DNA of 64,000 nucleotides from Candidatus Desulfopertinax cowenii (lineage in GTDB: Bacteria; Bacillota; Desulfotomaculia; Desulfotomaculales; Desulforudaceae): positions 186,001 through 250,000 of the forward strand of contig MPOA01000006.1 in NCBI GenBank assembly GCA_001899445.1. Direction: 5' to 3'. Made by a program: the position numbers and the translations under genes. Numbering within the stretch: position 1 is the first letter of the stretch; every line of letters starts with the position of its first letter. The notes beneath the pieces are model-generated. The model was given only the letters and a program-made list of their open reading frames with translations. It was not told the origin of the DNA and searched no databases. This document shows, one piece after another, positions 36,528 to 45,640 of the stretch.

Positions 36528-36616
36528 TTAAAGTACCTCCCTGTTGAATCCCAGTTCGATCGTGCAAACCGGTAATTACCTTCCCTGCCTTCCAGGAGCC
36601 AGCAGCTCTGCCGGCG

Positions 36617-37066
36617 CTAAAAGAGCTTCTTGCTATCCAGCAGCAGGGTGACGGGGCCGTCGTTCACGATCTCCACCTGCATGTGTTCCCGAAACTGGCC
36701 CTGCGCCACCGGAAGACCCAGCGCCTCCAGCCGCCGCACCACTTCGACGTACAGCTCCCGCGCCCGGTCCGGTCCGGCGGCGGTGGAAAACCCGGGTCGG
36801 CGTCCCTTGCGGCAGTCCCCGAACAGGGTGAACTGCGAGACCACCAGCACGCTGCCGTCAACCTCCAGTACCGACCGGTTCATTTTGCCAGTACTGTCCT
36901 CGAAAACCCGCAGGTGGGCGATTTTTTCCGCCAGGTAGGCCGCATCTTCCGCGGTGTCGTCCTGGCCGACCCCTAGGAGTACCACGAATCCGCGGCCGAT
37001 CTCCCCCACCGTTTCCGGGCCAACCCGGACCGCCCCCCGGGTAACCCGCTGCACCACCGCGCGCAT
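36617..37066 (-). CDS. dtd: D-aminoacyl-tRNA deacylase
   Basis: Hydrolyses D-amino acids (and Gly mis-charged on tRNA-Ala) from tRNA. The 149-residue protein has [51 protein letters not shown] with the SQFTL motif, and the C-terminal [11 protein letters not shown] with the cross-subunit GlyxPro-like NxGPV motif. Located directly downstream of relA as in Bacillus. Confidence 0.96.
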   Translation of the reverse strand: MRAVVQRVTRGAVRVGPETVGEIGRGFVVLLGVGQDDTAEDAAYLAEKIAHLRVFEDSTGKMNRSVLEVDGSVLVVSQFTLFGDCRKGRRPGFSTAAGPDRARELYVEVVRRLEALGLPVAQGQFREHMQVEIVNDGPVTLLLDSKKLF

Positions 37067-37113
37067 CCTAGACCACCCGCCTTTCTTTACCGTAACCCAC
37101 CCCGGCCGGACAG

Positions 37114-39258
37114 CTAGACCACCCGCCTTACTTCGAATATGTCCCGTACCTTCCGCAGTTTCTGCTGCAGGTATTCCAGCTGCTCCAGGTTACGGATTTC
37201 AATGGTTAGATCAATGGTGGCCATCTTACTCTTGTTGCCCCGGGCGGTGACCCAGCTGGCGCTGATTTTCATCTCGCTGAGTACGTTCATCACATCGCGC
37301 AGAAGACCCGCCCGGTCCATCCCGGATACCTCCAGGCGGATCTGGAACGAGGCGTCGAACTGCTGGTCCCAGGCCACCTTGACCAGCCGTTCCTGCTCCC
37401 TTTCCCGCCAGAGCGTGATGTTGCGGCAGTCTTCCCGGTGCACCGAAACTCCGCGCCCCCGGGTGATGTAACCGACGATCGCGTCTCCCGGCACTGGGTT
37501 GCAGCAGTGGGCCAGGCGCACTAGCAGGTTATCGATTCCCAGCACCCGGATCCCTTTGGCGTTCTTAGACCACCGCTTTTGTTCCACGACCACCTCGGCC
37601 GTTTCCTCTTCCGGGTGCTCCGCCCGGACCTGTTCCTTCAACCTGGCGACCAGCGCGCCGGCCGCCACCACGCCGAGCGCCACGGCGGCGTAAACGTCCT
37701 CGATGGTATGCAGGGTGTAGCGCTTGCCCAGTTCCAGCATCTTTTCCCCGCGTAGGTGTTCCATGTCCAGGCCTTGCTTGCGCGCTTCGCGCTCCAGCGC
37801 CTCCCGGCCGCGGTTGATATTTTCCTCCCGCTGCTCCCGCTTGAACCACTGTCGGATCTTCGCCTTGGCCTGGGAGGTCTTGACCAGATTCAGCCAGTCC
37901 CGGCTGGGACTGGGCTGTTTCGCCTTGATGATGTCCACAATGTCGCCCGTTTTCAGTTGGTAGTTTAGGGGCACCAGTTTCCCGTTTACCCGCGCCCCGA
38001 CACAGCGGTGCCCAAGGTCGGTGTGAATCCGGTAGGCGAAGTCGAGCGGCACGGCACCGGCCGGCAGCTCCAATACGTCGCCCATGGGCGTGAAAACGTA
38101 CACCGAGTCGGCGAAAAGGTCAATCTTTAGCGTTTCCATGAACTCCCGGGCGTCCCGCAATTCGTGCTGCCATTCCAGGATCTGCCGTAGCCAGGCCAGT
38201 TTTTCGTCGTACGCAGGGTCGTCCTTGGCCCCCGACTTGTACCGCCAGTGGGCGGCGATCCCGTATTCGGCAGTCCGGTGCATGTCCCAGGTGCGAATCT
38301 GGATCTCCAATATCTCACCCTCCGGACCGATGACCGAGGTGTGGAGGGACTGGTACATGTTCGACTTGGGCACGGCGATGAAGTCCTTGAATCGACCCGG
38401 CACCGGCTTCCAAAGAGTATGGATCACGCCCAGGGTGGCGTAGCAGTCCTTCACCGAATCAACCAGGAGCCTGATGCCAAGGATGTCGAAGATCTCGTTC
38501 AGGTCCTTGTTCTGGGCCACCATCTTCTGGTAAATGCTGTATAGGTGCTTGGGCCGGCCCTGGATGTCGGCGCCAATGCCCATGGCGGCCAGTTTTTCCT
38601 GAAGTAGATCAATCACGTTGCGGATGTATCCCTCACGCGCGCCCCGGGTAGAGGACAACCGCTGCGCTAACTCGTAATACTTCTCCGGTTCCCGGTAGCG
38701 AAAGGCGATGTCTTCCAGCTCCCACTTGATCCGGTAAATGCCAAGGCGGTGTGCCAGGGGGGCGAAGATTTCCAGGGTCTCCTGGGCGATTTCCCGCTGC
38801 TTGGGCACCGAATGGTACTGGATGGTGCGCAGGTTGTGGAGCCGGTCGGCCAGCTTGATCAGGATCACCCGCACGTCCTTCGCCATGGCCAGAAACATCT
38901 TCCGGAGGTTTTCGGCCTGCTGCTCTTCCTTGGAACGATAAGCCAGGCGGCGCAGCTTGGTGACGCCGTCGACCAGGAGGGCCACCTCGTCCCCGAACTC
39001 TTCGCGGATCACGCCTAGGTCGATCCTCGCGTCCTCCACGGTGTCGTGCAGGAGACCCCCGACCACGCTCTGCAAATCGAGTTCCAGTTCGGCCAGAATC
39101 CGGGCCACCTCCAGGGGATGGACGATAAAATCCTCACCAGAGATCCGCTTTTGGTTATGGTGCGCCTCAAGGGCGAAATCGTAGGCCCGGTGTAGAAAGG
39201 AAACGTCGCAGTTAGGATTATATTGTTGGATTCTGGCTACGAGCGGCTTGATGGCCAT
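37114..39258 (-). CDS. relA: Bifunctional (p)ppGpp synthetase/hydrolase
   Basis: A long RSH stringent-response enzyme of about 714 residues. Visible are the HD hydrolase ([10 protein letters not shown] near residue 71, and [12 protein letters not shown]), the synthetase domain ([33 protein letters not shown]), a TGS domain ([24 protein letters not shown]), a zinc-finger/helical linker ([16 protein letters not shown]) and a C-terminal ACT domain. Both catalytic domains look intact. ATG 39258 is preferred; it overlaps recJ by 41 nt. The apt gene that separates recJ and relA in Bacillus is absent. Confidence 0.96.
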   Translation of the reverse strand: MAIKPLVARIQQYNPNCDVSFLHRAYDFALEAHHNQKRISGEDFIVHPLEVARILAELELDLQSVVGGLLHDTVEDARIDLGVIREEFGDEVALLVDGVTKLRRLAYRSKEEQQAENLRKMFLAMAKDVRVILIKLADRLHNLRTIQYHSVPKQREIAQETLEIFAPLAHRLGIYRIKWELEDIAFRYREPEKYYELAQRLSSTRGAREGYIRNVIDLLQEKLAAMGIGADIQGRPKHLYSIYQKMVAQNKDLNEIFDILGIRLLVDSVKDCYATLGVIHTLWKPVPGRFKDFIAVPKSNMYQSLHTSVIGPEGEILEIQIRTWDMHRTAEYGIAAHWRYKSGAKDDPAYDEKLAWLRQILEWQHELRDAREFMETLKIDLFADSVYVFTPMGDVLELPAGAVPLDFAYRIHTDLGHRCVGARVNGKLVPLNYQLKTGDIVDIIKAKQPSPSRDWLNLVKTSQAKAKIRQWFKREQREENINRGREALEREARKQGLDMEHLRGEKMLELGKRYTLHTIEDVYAAVALGVVAAGALVARLKEQVRAEHPEEETAEVVVEQKRWSKNAKGIRVLGIDNLLVRLAHCCNPVPGDAIVGYITRGRGVSVHREDCRNITLWREREQERLVKVAWDQQFDASFQIRLEVSGMDRAGLLRDVMNVLSEMKISASWVTARGNKSKMATIDLTIEIRNLEQLEYLQQKLRKVRDIFEVRRVV

Positions 39259-41845
39259 GCGTATTATCATCACCCAACGAGATTATATCACATCCGAAAA
39301 AACGGGCTAGATCGGCACGTGACGCCCGGAGAAAAAACTGCTGGCACCGCCAGGCGTCCCGCTTAATTCTATGCACGCGCCGGAAGGTCGGCGACCGGCT
39401 CAACAGCTTTCTCCCAGAAGTTTTCGGTAATTCGAGCCGACCTCCCTGCTGCCTAACCAGCCCGAGTTCACCCAAAATCGCCAGTCCGATGTCCAGGGTG
39501 GCAGCACAAAAATAATCGTAACCCCGGCGGCGCATCCCGCGCACCACCACCTGCCGGTCAAAATCCGCGTCACCGGCCAGATCGCGGAGCAACCGGTACA
39601 GTTGCAGCAGGCAGTTTCGGTTGGGTGCCAGGCCCCGGAGGTGACGCCAGTTTCGTTCGTGGTCCTGACGGGAAAAAGCGAGTACCAGCTCGTCCCCGCT
39701 CCGGGCCAGGGTTTTCCAATCGGACCAGCCGTACATCAAGCCGGGGACCACGATCCGGGCCGGCCGCAGCGCGCAGCCGTCCGGAGGCACGCTGATCAGG
39801 ATAGTCGCCGCGCCGGAACGGAACCGTTCCGTCACCGCCGCATGTTCATCCACCCCCATCGCGGGAGTCAAACGGGCCAACCGGCCATAGCAATCCGGAC
39901 GGGCCAGCCGGATGATGGCCGCAATCTCCGCAATCATTTCCGGATTAGGCACCGCCACCAGGGTAGGCTGGGCGCCGTCCAGGAACCGTCCGGCGCCTGC
40001 CTTCCAAAACGGCAGGTGGCGCAGGTCGTACACTCTCTTCAGCCTTACCTCACCCCGGGTTTTGGTGACCGTTTCCCCACGCAACACCCGGGCAAGAAAG
40101 GGGGGCAGGACATCATCATCTTCGGGTTCGGCCTGCAAAACGGCGAGATCCGAAGCCGCCGCCGCTTCCGCCACCAACGACCCGGACGATCCCGGCTTCC
40201 AGTCCACCACCTTGACTTCGGGCGTTTCCCGCCCGTTCCACCGGTTGATCAGTGGCACAAAGGCCAGGTCAACACCCGAACAATTTTCCATTTGGGCGCG
40301 GGCCTCGGACAAGTTAAACCCGATCGCGTCGATCAGGGTGTTTCCCTGGCCGACATAGAGTTTCAGGTGCTCCCCGTTACGGCCCACTTCCCGGCAGCGC
40401 AGCACGCACAAGCCCTCTGCCGCCAATAAGGGCGGCTCGTTTCCGGCGCCCCAGGGTTCCAGCGTCTCGATTTCCCGCAACAGGGGCAACGACAGTTCAT
40501 CCAGATTGACCACGGCGTCGATCTCCGCCATCGGAACGGGTTCCCGGGCCGGCAGGGCCGCGGCATATTCGTTCATGGCCTGGGCGAAACGAGGGATGAA
40601 TCCGGCGGGCAAAGTAAATCCGGCGGCCCGGCGGTGTCCACCGAAACGAGTCAGCAAATCCCGGCAGGCGGTCAGCGCCTCCACCAGGTCAAACCGGGCA
40701 TTGCTCCGCGCCGAACCCCGTCCTTCTTCCCCTTCCACCGCAATCAAAGCCACCGGGCGATCAAGACGGCTTGCTAACCGGGAAGCGACGATGCCGACCA
40801 CACCCGGATTCCATCCCTCGCCGGCGATCACCACCACCCGGGGCAATTCGGACCAATCGCCCAGCGCGGCCAGCACCTCGGCCGACACCTTTTCCTCCAG
40901 GTACTTGCGCTCCTCGTTCAGGGCGCTCAACTCTGCCGCCAGGGCCCGGGCCGTGTCCGCGTCCTCGGCCAGCAGGAGCTCAACCCCCAACTCGGCGCGG
41001 CCGAGGCGGCCGGCCGCGTTTAAGAGCGGCGCGATCCTGAAGGCCACGTCCCTGACTCCGGGGCTCTCCGGCCCGGTTTTGTTCCCGAGCGCAGCGATAC
41101 CGGGGTTATCAGGCAACAATGGCAGACCATACCGAACCAGAAGCCGGTTTTCACCGACAAGCGGCATTACGTCGGCCACGGTGCCCAGGCAGGCCAAACC
41201 CAGGAATTCCGGCGGAAATTGCCCGTCCAGCAACGCCTGCACCAGCTTCAGGGCCACCCCGGCCCCGGCCAGGTCCTTGAACGGGTACAGGCAGTCTCGC
41301 CGCCTGGGGTTTACCACGGGCACCGGAGGTAATTCGCCTTGGGGCTCGTGGTGGTCGGTGACGATTACGTCAAGCCCTATTTCCCGGGCCCGCTCCACCT
41401 CGGCCACGGCGGTGACCCCGCAGTCCACCGTGATCACCAGGCCCACCCCGTCTGCCGCCGCCCGCTCCAGGACCGGGCCGTGCAGGCCATAGCCGTCGTT
41501 CCGACCAGGAATGTAATACCTGGGCTCTCCCCCCAGGGCTCGGAGCACCCTGACCAACAGCGCGGTGGCCGTCATTCCGTCTACGTCGTAATCCCCGTAA
41601 ACCAGGACTTTCTCCCCGGCATCCAGGGCCGCCCGGATCCGGGCCACCGCCCGGCCCATGTCCCGTAACAGATACGGGGACCACAGATCATTAAGGTCCC
41701 CGTTTAGGAACACGCGGGCTTCTTCCACGGTGTATACGCCCCGGTTGACCAACAACTGGGCCGTCAATTCGAACAGGCCACACTCGCGGGCCAGCATGCG
41801 GGCCAGCACAGGCTCCCGGTTCTTTACCAGCCACTCGATGTTAAT
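39218..41845 (-). CDS. recJ: Single-stranded-DNA exonuclease RecJ
   Basis: A 5'-3' ssDNA exonuclease for repair and recombination. DHH-family motifs are GDYDVDGMTATALL (about 84-90), TVDCG, VTDHHEP (about 164-166) and FGGHRRAAGFTL in DHHA1. An OB-type region and a long C-terminal domain (about 300 residues) follow, as in Bacillus RecJ. The first standard in-frame start is GTG 41809, with a poorly spaced site. An ATT at 41845 has AGGAAGG 7 nt upstream and would add NIEWLVKNREPV, which restores the conserved N-terminus. I mark the ATT start as likely but unproven. Confidence 0.94.
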   Translation of the reverse strand: MNIEWLVKNREPVLARMLARECGLFELTAQLLVNRGVYTVEEARVFLNGDLNDLWSPYLLRDMGRAVARIRAALDAGEKVLVYGDYDVDGMTATALLVRVLRALGGEPRYYIPGRNDGYGLHGPVLERAAADGVGLVITVDCGVTAVAEVERAREIGLDVIVTDHHEPQGELPPVPVVNPRRRDCLYPFKDLAGAGVALKLVQALLDGQFPPEFLGLACLGTVADVMPLVGENRLLVRYGLPLLPDNPGIAALGNKTGPESPGVRDVAFRIAPLLNAAGRLGRAELGVELLLAEDADTARALAAELSALNEERKYLEEKVSAEVLAALGDWSELPRVVVIAGEGWNPGVVGIVASRLASRLDRPVALIAVEGEEGRGSARSNARFDLVEALTACRDLLTRFGGHRRAAGFTLPAGFIPRFAQAMNEYAAALPAREPVPMAEIDAVVNLDELSLPLLREIETLEPWGAGNEPPLLAAEGLCVLRCREVGRNGEHLKLYVGQGNTLIDAIGFNLSEARAQMENCSGVDLAFVPLINRWNGRETPEVKVVDWKPGSSGSLVAEAAAASDLAVLQAEPEDDDVLPPFLARVLRGETVTKTRGEVRLKRVYDLRHLPFWKAGAGRFLDGAQPTLVAVPNPEMIAEIAAIIRLARPDCYGRLARLTPAMGVDEHAAVTERFRSGAATILISVPPDGCALRPARIVVPGLMYGWSDWKTLARSGDELVLAFSRQDHERNWRHLRGLAPNRNCLLQLYRLLRDLAGDADFDRQVVVRGMRRRGYDYFCAATLDIGLAILGELGLVRQQGGRLELPKTSGRKLLSRSPTFRRVHRIKRDAWRCQQFFLRASRADLARFFGCDIISLGDDNTHGHQAARSQNPTI

Positions 41846-41961
41846 AGACCGCCCTTCCTGGAAATTTCCCCTTTGGAAAAATTATAATTTTCCGGCGGCC
41901 CTTTTACAAGGTAAGCGATCCAAAGGCCCGCGGACGTAGATGTTGGGAGAGCCCGTCCCCG

Positions 41962-42261
41962 CTACATCAACAGTTGTTCTTCTTCTTTTAACTCCTTCAA
42001 CTCGATGAATTCCCAACCAAGCTTGGTGAGACTGCAGATCTTACTCTTGCCCTCCGCCATGACATCCACCAGTCCCAGGGCATACAACTGCATAATAATG
42101 TGGTCCAGTACCGCCCTTTTCACCCGGGAGGTGAGGGACAGCTCCTCCTTGTTCATCCGACCCTGTTCTCCCAGGGCGCGCAGCACTCTGGCGGCTTCCG
42201 GGGGCAGGCGATGATCCACCTGCATGAAGTACTCGGTCAGGGAAGTCGAAGAGCTGATCAT
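41962..42261 (-). CDS. Small winged-helix DNA-binding-like protein
   Basis: A 99-residue protein with LPPEAARVLRALGEQGRMNKEELSL, then SRVKRAVLDHIIMQLYALGLVDVM and SKICSLTKLGWEFIEL. The order helix, turn-helix, and C-terminal beta wing resembles MarR/ArsR-type winged helices. No ligand or target is evident. ATG 42261 has GAGGAGG 12 nt upstream. Not recognised at family level. Confidence 0.7.
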   Translation of the reverse strand: MISSSTSLTEYFMQVDHRLPPEAARVLRALGEQGRMNKEELSLTSRVKRAVLDHIIMQLYALGLVDVMAEGKSKICSLTKLGWEFIELKELKEEEQLLM

Positions 42262-42402
42262 CCTTGTCGTTCGCCTCCTCGCAGTAATTTTCAAATAGTA
42301 TGTACATTTTAGCTTTCATTAATAACTAAATAGTTATCTCGGCGCTGGAATTTAGCGGCAGAAAATTCTCTGATAATCCGGCGGCGAATGGTTATACTAT
42401 GG

Positions 42403-42845
42403 TCAAGGGCTCGTAATGGCCGAGCCTGAGATTACCGCCGGGTCTAAAACAAAGCTCGGCGGTAGTCAAGCCAAAGGTCGATATCGGGTCAAAATGGCTC
42501 GGTATCGGCTGGAGGTAAGGGCAGATGGTTTCTCGCCGGGCTAGGGTACAGTCCAACGACTGTATCCTGGTCATAAGAGAGACTCCCTGCCCGAGGCTAA
42601 GATTAAAGTGGCTGCTCAAGACTCAGGTTTATCCCTGAGAAAAGGGTTACTGGTAGTCGAGAGACCGCCAGTAGCTCTCAAGGTAGTCACTTTAATCAAG
42701 CAAAAGTCATCACAGGTTTCCAAAAAGGTCCGCGGCAGCCGAAAGGTTGTTGCGGGCTGTAAAGAAACCTATGGTGGCTGAAGCGCAGGCCATTACGGGC
42801 TCTTAAAAATAGAAACCCTTCTCTTTTGAGAAGGGTTTCTTGTTT
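42403..42845 (+). ncRNA. Large structured non-coding RNA (OLE-like candidate)
   Basis: A region of about 400 nt without a protein gene, folded into one closed structure. AAGGGCTCGTAATGGCC (42405-42421) pairs with GGCCATTACGGGCTCTT (42788-42804) as a 17-bp closing helix with two G-U pairs. Inside are helices 42433-42442/42455-42464, 42476-42491/42495-42510 (16 bp, five G-U), 42541-42553/42558-42570, 42601-42613/42685-42697 (13 bp) and 42714-42720/42764-42770. GNRA-type tetraloops lie at 42659-42662 (GAGA) and 42741-42744 (GAAA). The non-Watson-Crick pairs are G-U only if transcribed from the plus strand, which fixes the strand. A weak TATACT (-10) lies at 42393-42398. Size, closure and host fit the OLE RNA class, but no characteristic OLE protein gene is adjacent and the match was not computed. 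Confidence 0.85.
42811..42845 (+). terminator. Bidirectional terminator of the structured RNA and spoIVA
   Basis: AGAAACCCTTCTC and GAGAAGGGTTTCT form a perfect 13-bp stem with a TTTT loop. On plus, TTGTTT follows; on minus, TATTTTT follows. It therefore can end both the plus-strand RNA and the convergent spoIVA transcript. Confidence 0.88.
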
Positions 42846-42856
42846 ACGTTACGGGC

Positions 42857-44332
42857 TTAGATGATTATGCAAATCAGGCCTCCGCTTCCGTCATTGACGA
42901 TCCGCTGTAGCGTCTCCTGCAACTTCGACTGGGCGTTTTCGGGCATCCGGTGCAGTTTGTTTTGAATTCCCTCCCGGACCAGATCGTGCAGCGATTTACC
43001 AAAAATTTCAGATTCCCAGATCTTCCTTGGATCGTCTTCAAACTCGTTCAGGATAAACCGCACCAGTTCCTCGCACTGTTTCTCGGTACCGATGATCGGC
43101 GTGATCTCGGTGGTGATATCCGCCCGGATCACGTGCAGCGAGGGTGCGCTGGCCCGCAGCCGGACCCCGAACCGGTTTCCCTGCCGGATCAGTTCCGGTT
43201 CCTCTAGGTTCATTTCGTCCAGTCGGGGCGTCACCACGCCGTAGCCGGTCTCCCGCACCTCGTGCAGCGCAGCGGCGACCTTGTCGTACTCTCGCTTGGC
43301 CACGGCCAGGTCCCGCATCAGCCGGAAGAGGTCGTGATCGCCGGTCACCTCGAACCCGCTGACCTCACTCACGATCTCGTAGAACAGGTTCGGACGGGCC
43401 CTGACTTCGATCTGCGCCCAACCGGTACCCATGTTCAGCTCCCGCAGGGACGTTTCCGCAACGAAGTCGTATTCGGCCAACTGATCGGTCACCCCACGAA
43501 TATCCCGCACCCGCTGGACCTTCCGCAGAGCTTCGTGTACGGCCAGTTCAAACTTTTCACGTAGCCAGTGAGTTGGTTCCAATTCCTCCACCCAGAGCGG
43601 GATGTCGATCTTCACCTCGGTTACCGGGAACTCGTACAGGATCTCCTCCAGGATGGTCACCACGTCCCCCTGGCTCATTTCCAAGCAGTCCAGCGGTAGC
43701 ACCGGCACGTCGTACTTCGCCTGCAGCTCCCCGGCCAGGTGCTGGGTGTCCAGGGCATGGGGCTTGGTCGTATTCAGGACAACCAAAAAGGGCTTATTCA
43801 GTTGCTTTAGTTCATCCACCACCCGCTCCTCAGCCTCAACGTAGTTCTCGCGCGGAATGTCGGTGATGCTGCCATCGGTGGTCATCACCAGGCCGATGGT
43901 CGAATGGTCGGTGATCACCTTGCGGGTTCCTATCTCTGCCGCTTCCACAAACGGAATCGGCTCGTCAAACCAGGGTGTGGTCACCATTCTGGGCTCTTCC
44001 TCTTCTTCGTAGCCCAGGGCTCCTTCTACCCGGTATCCGACATTGTCAACCAGACGTACTTTGAGCTTGACCTGCCCGATCTGGATCTCCACGGCCTCGT
44101 TGGGCACGAACTTAGGTTCGGTGGTCATAATGGTGCGCCCCGTTCCGCTCTGCGGCAACTCGTCCCGTGCCCGTTCCTTATCGTACACGTCCTCAATGTT
44201 CGGGATTACGAGGAGTTCCATAAACCGCTTGATGAAAGTTGACTTACCCGTGCGTACTCCCCCGACTACACCGATGTAGATGTCGCCACCAGTGCGTTCG
44301 GCAATATCACGAAAAATATCGATCCTCTCCAT
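42857..44332 (-). CDS. spoIVA: Stage IV sporulation protein A
   Basis: An ATPase that polymerises around the forespore to form the basement layer of the spore coat. The 491-residue protein matches Bacillus SpoIVA in length (492) and motifs: IYIGVVGGVRTGKSTFIKRFM (Walker A GGVRTGKST about 24-32), DNVGYRVEGALGY and TTDGSITDIPRENYVEAEERVV. Start ATG 44332 is used because GAAGG lies just upstream and the longer in-frame ORF (to 44446) has no support. A sigma-E type promoter lies further upstream. Its stop is convergent with the structured RNA. Confidence 0.97.
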   Translation of the reverse strand: MERIDIFRDIAERTGGDIYIGVVGGVRTGKSTFIKRFMELLVIPNIEDVYDKERARDELPQSGTGRTIMTTEPKFVPNEAVEIQIGQVKLKVRLVDNVGYRVEGALGYEEEEEPRMVTTPWFDEPIPFVEAAEIGTRKVITDHSTIGLVMTTDGSITDIPRENYVEAEERVVDELKQLNKPFLVVLNTTKPHALDTQHLAGELQAKYDVPVLPLDCLEMSQGDVVTILEEILYEFPVTEVKIDIPLWVEELEPTHWLREKFELAVHEALRKVQRVRDIRGVTDQLAEYDFVAETSLRELNMGTGWAQIEVRARPNLFYEIVSEVSGFEVTGDHDLFRLMRDLAVAKREYDKVAAALHEVRETGYGVVTPRLDEMNLEEPELIRQGNRFGVRLRASAPSLHVIRADITTEITPIIGTEKQCEELVRFILNEFEDDPRKIWESEIFGKSLHDLVREGIQNKLHRMPENAQSKLQETLQRIVNDGSGGLICIII

Positions 44333-44477
44333 GAACCTGCCTTCCCCCCTTTTAATTTCAAGGTATACCGGGTCCCGCCAAAAGATATGTTCAAAGCCTA
44401 ACGCATCCCCCCCGAGACAATCCTCATGGGAAGAAACTTTTTCCATAGCCAGACTTTAACACTATATACATGAACCA

Positions 44478-44506
44478 TATATATGAACCGGAGTTCCCAA
44501 TATACC
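44478..44506 (-). promoter_or_regulatory. Candidate sigma-E promoter of spoIVA
   Basis: Minus-strand GGTATATT (44499-44506), 13-nt spacer, CATATATA (44478-44485). This is close to the Bacillus mother-cell sigma-E consensus. The start of spoIVA is about 145 nt downstream, and spoIVA is a sigma-E gene in Bacillus. The pattern is seen; function is inferred. Confidence 0.5.
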
Positions 44507-44516
44507 GGAAGGCCAA

Positions 44517-44550
44517 ACAAAAAATCCCACCCATTTTCTTGGACGGGATT
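44517..44550 (-). terminator. Terminator after the DRTGG-domain gene
   Basis: On the minus strand AATCCCGTCC pairs with GGGTGGGATT (with two G-U) around AAGAAAAT, followed by TTTTTG. It lies 25 to 55 nt downstream of the stop of the DRTGG-domain gene and upstream of the spoIVA promoter. Confidence 0.75.
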
Positions 44551-44573
44551 GCTTTCTAAAACCAGAGAGCCGG

Positions 44574-45629
44574 TTACGTTTTCAGGGTTTCGATGATCTT
44601 TTGCCAGTCACAGTACCGCTCAATGTTTTCCAGGGCCAGGGCGATGGCCTTCTGGTCGCCGGGGCGGATCCGGCGCGCAACCTCCGAAATCCGTTCGATG
44701 GTGGTAACGGTGTCGTAATGCACCAGGATTACCGGTACGCCTTTTTCCTTGGCCCTGGTGATCACGTTGAGGTGCGGATAGAGGCCCCCGGTGAGAATCA
44801 GCACCGAGGTACTCGTCTCCAACGCCGCCAGGGCGTAGTCCGAGCGATCCCCGCCGATGATCACCGCCTTGTTGAGCGCCCGGCGCAGGGCGTCCAGGGC
44901 GCTTTCGATGGTCATGGCCCCGATAAGCACGTCTTCAACCAGGAGGTCCAGTTTGTCCTCTCCGGCCAGAATCTCGCCCCCAAGTACGTCGTAATACTCG
45001 GCCACTGTCGGAGAGTGAATCTCCGGCCGGCTCGGGATCGTCCCCAACCACCGGTACCCGAAGCTTTCCAGAAGACGGGCGTACACCCCCTGCGTCTTGG
45101 CCAGCATCGGCCGGGGAACGTTATTAAAAATGTTACCCACCAGGGGCAACCCCTTGGCGACCACGTAACGGTTGAAAAACAGGGTCGCATCGAAATCAAA
45201 ATCGTTCTTAACCCGCATGGTGCACAGGATTCCAGCCCCGACGTCGCGGGCGATGCTAATGGCGTCCAGGCCGAAGCTAGCCATCACCCAGGGAAAACTG
45301 GTCCCGTCAATGATCACCGGGTCGAACTTGTCGGCGATCCGCTGGTAGGATTTCAACACCTGGTCGCGGGACTTTTTCGGGTCCCGCTGCCCCGATACGT
45401 AGAAATTTCCCGCGGTGAGGGATACAATGGTCTCCAGGTCGTCTGTCATTCCCAGGACGGTCTTCATCAGGACGCCGTCCTCGTCCCGCCGGTCGAGCAC
45501 CCCGGCGGTACTGCCCACCGGCTTGAAATAGCCGGGATTAAAACCCTCCTGGCGCAGCTTTAGCGCCAGCCCGAGCGCCACGGCCGTCTTTCCACTCCCG
45601 GGGGCACCGATCAAATAAATGCTTTTCAC
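44574..45629 (-). CDS. DRTGG-domain P-loop protein (phosphotransacetylase N-terminal-like)
   Basis: A 351-residue protein. The N-terminal half is a BioD/CobQ-like P-loop domain (IYLIGAPGSGKTAVALGLALK; VIIDGTSFPW). The C-terminal half is a DRTGG domain (ALDALRRALNKAVIIGGDRSDYALAALETSTSVLILTGG). The same pair forms the N-terminal regulatory part of large phosphotransacetylases. Here it stands alone after an ADP-forming acyl-CoA synthetase, with GTG 45629 just inside the end of that gene (GAGGTGG upstream). A role in sensing or tuning acetyl-CoA/acetate interconversion is an inference. Confidence 0.82.
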   Translation of the reverse strand: MKSIYLIGAPGSGKTAVALGLALKLRQEGFNPGYFKPVGSTAGVLDRRDEDGVLMKTVLGMTDDLETIVSLTAGNFYVSGQRDPKKSRDQVLKSYQRIADKFDPVIIDGTSFPWVMASFGLDAISIARDVGAGILCTMRVKNDFDFDATLFFNRYVVAKGLPLVGNIFNNVPRPMLAKTQGVYARLLESFGYRWLGTIPSRPEIHSPTVAEYYDVLGGEILAGEDKLDLLVEDVLIGAMTIESALDALRRALNKAVIIGGDRSDYALAALETSTSVLILTGGLYPHLNVITRAKEKGVPVILVHYDTVTTIERISEVARRIRPGDQKAIALALENIERYCDWQKIIETLKT

Positions 45630-45640
45630 CGTTCGCCACC

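Noticed and set aside
42403-42845. RNase P RNA, tmRNA, SRP RNA or group I/II intron as identity of the large RNA
   Set aside because: The RNase P core (GAGGAAAGTCC type), tmRNA ends, SRP domain IV (GGAAGCAGCC type) and intron domain V were not found. No maturase or homing endonuclease ORF lies inside.
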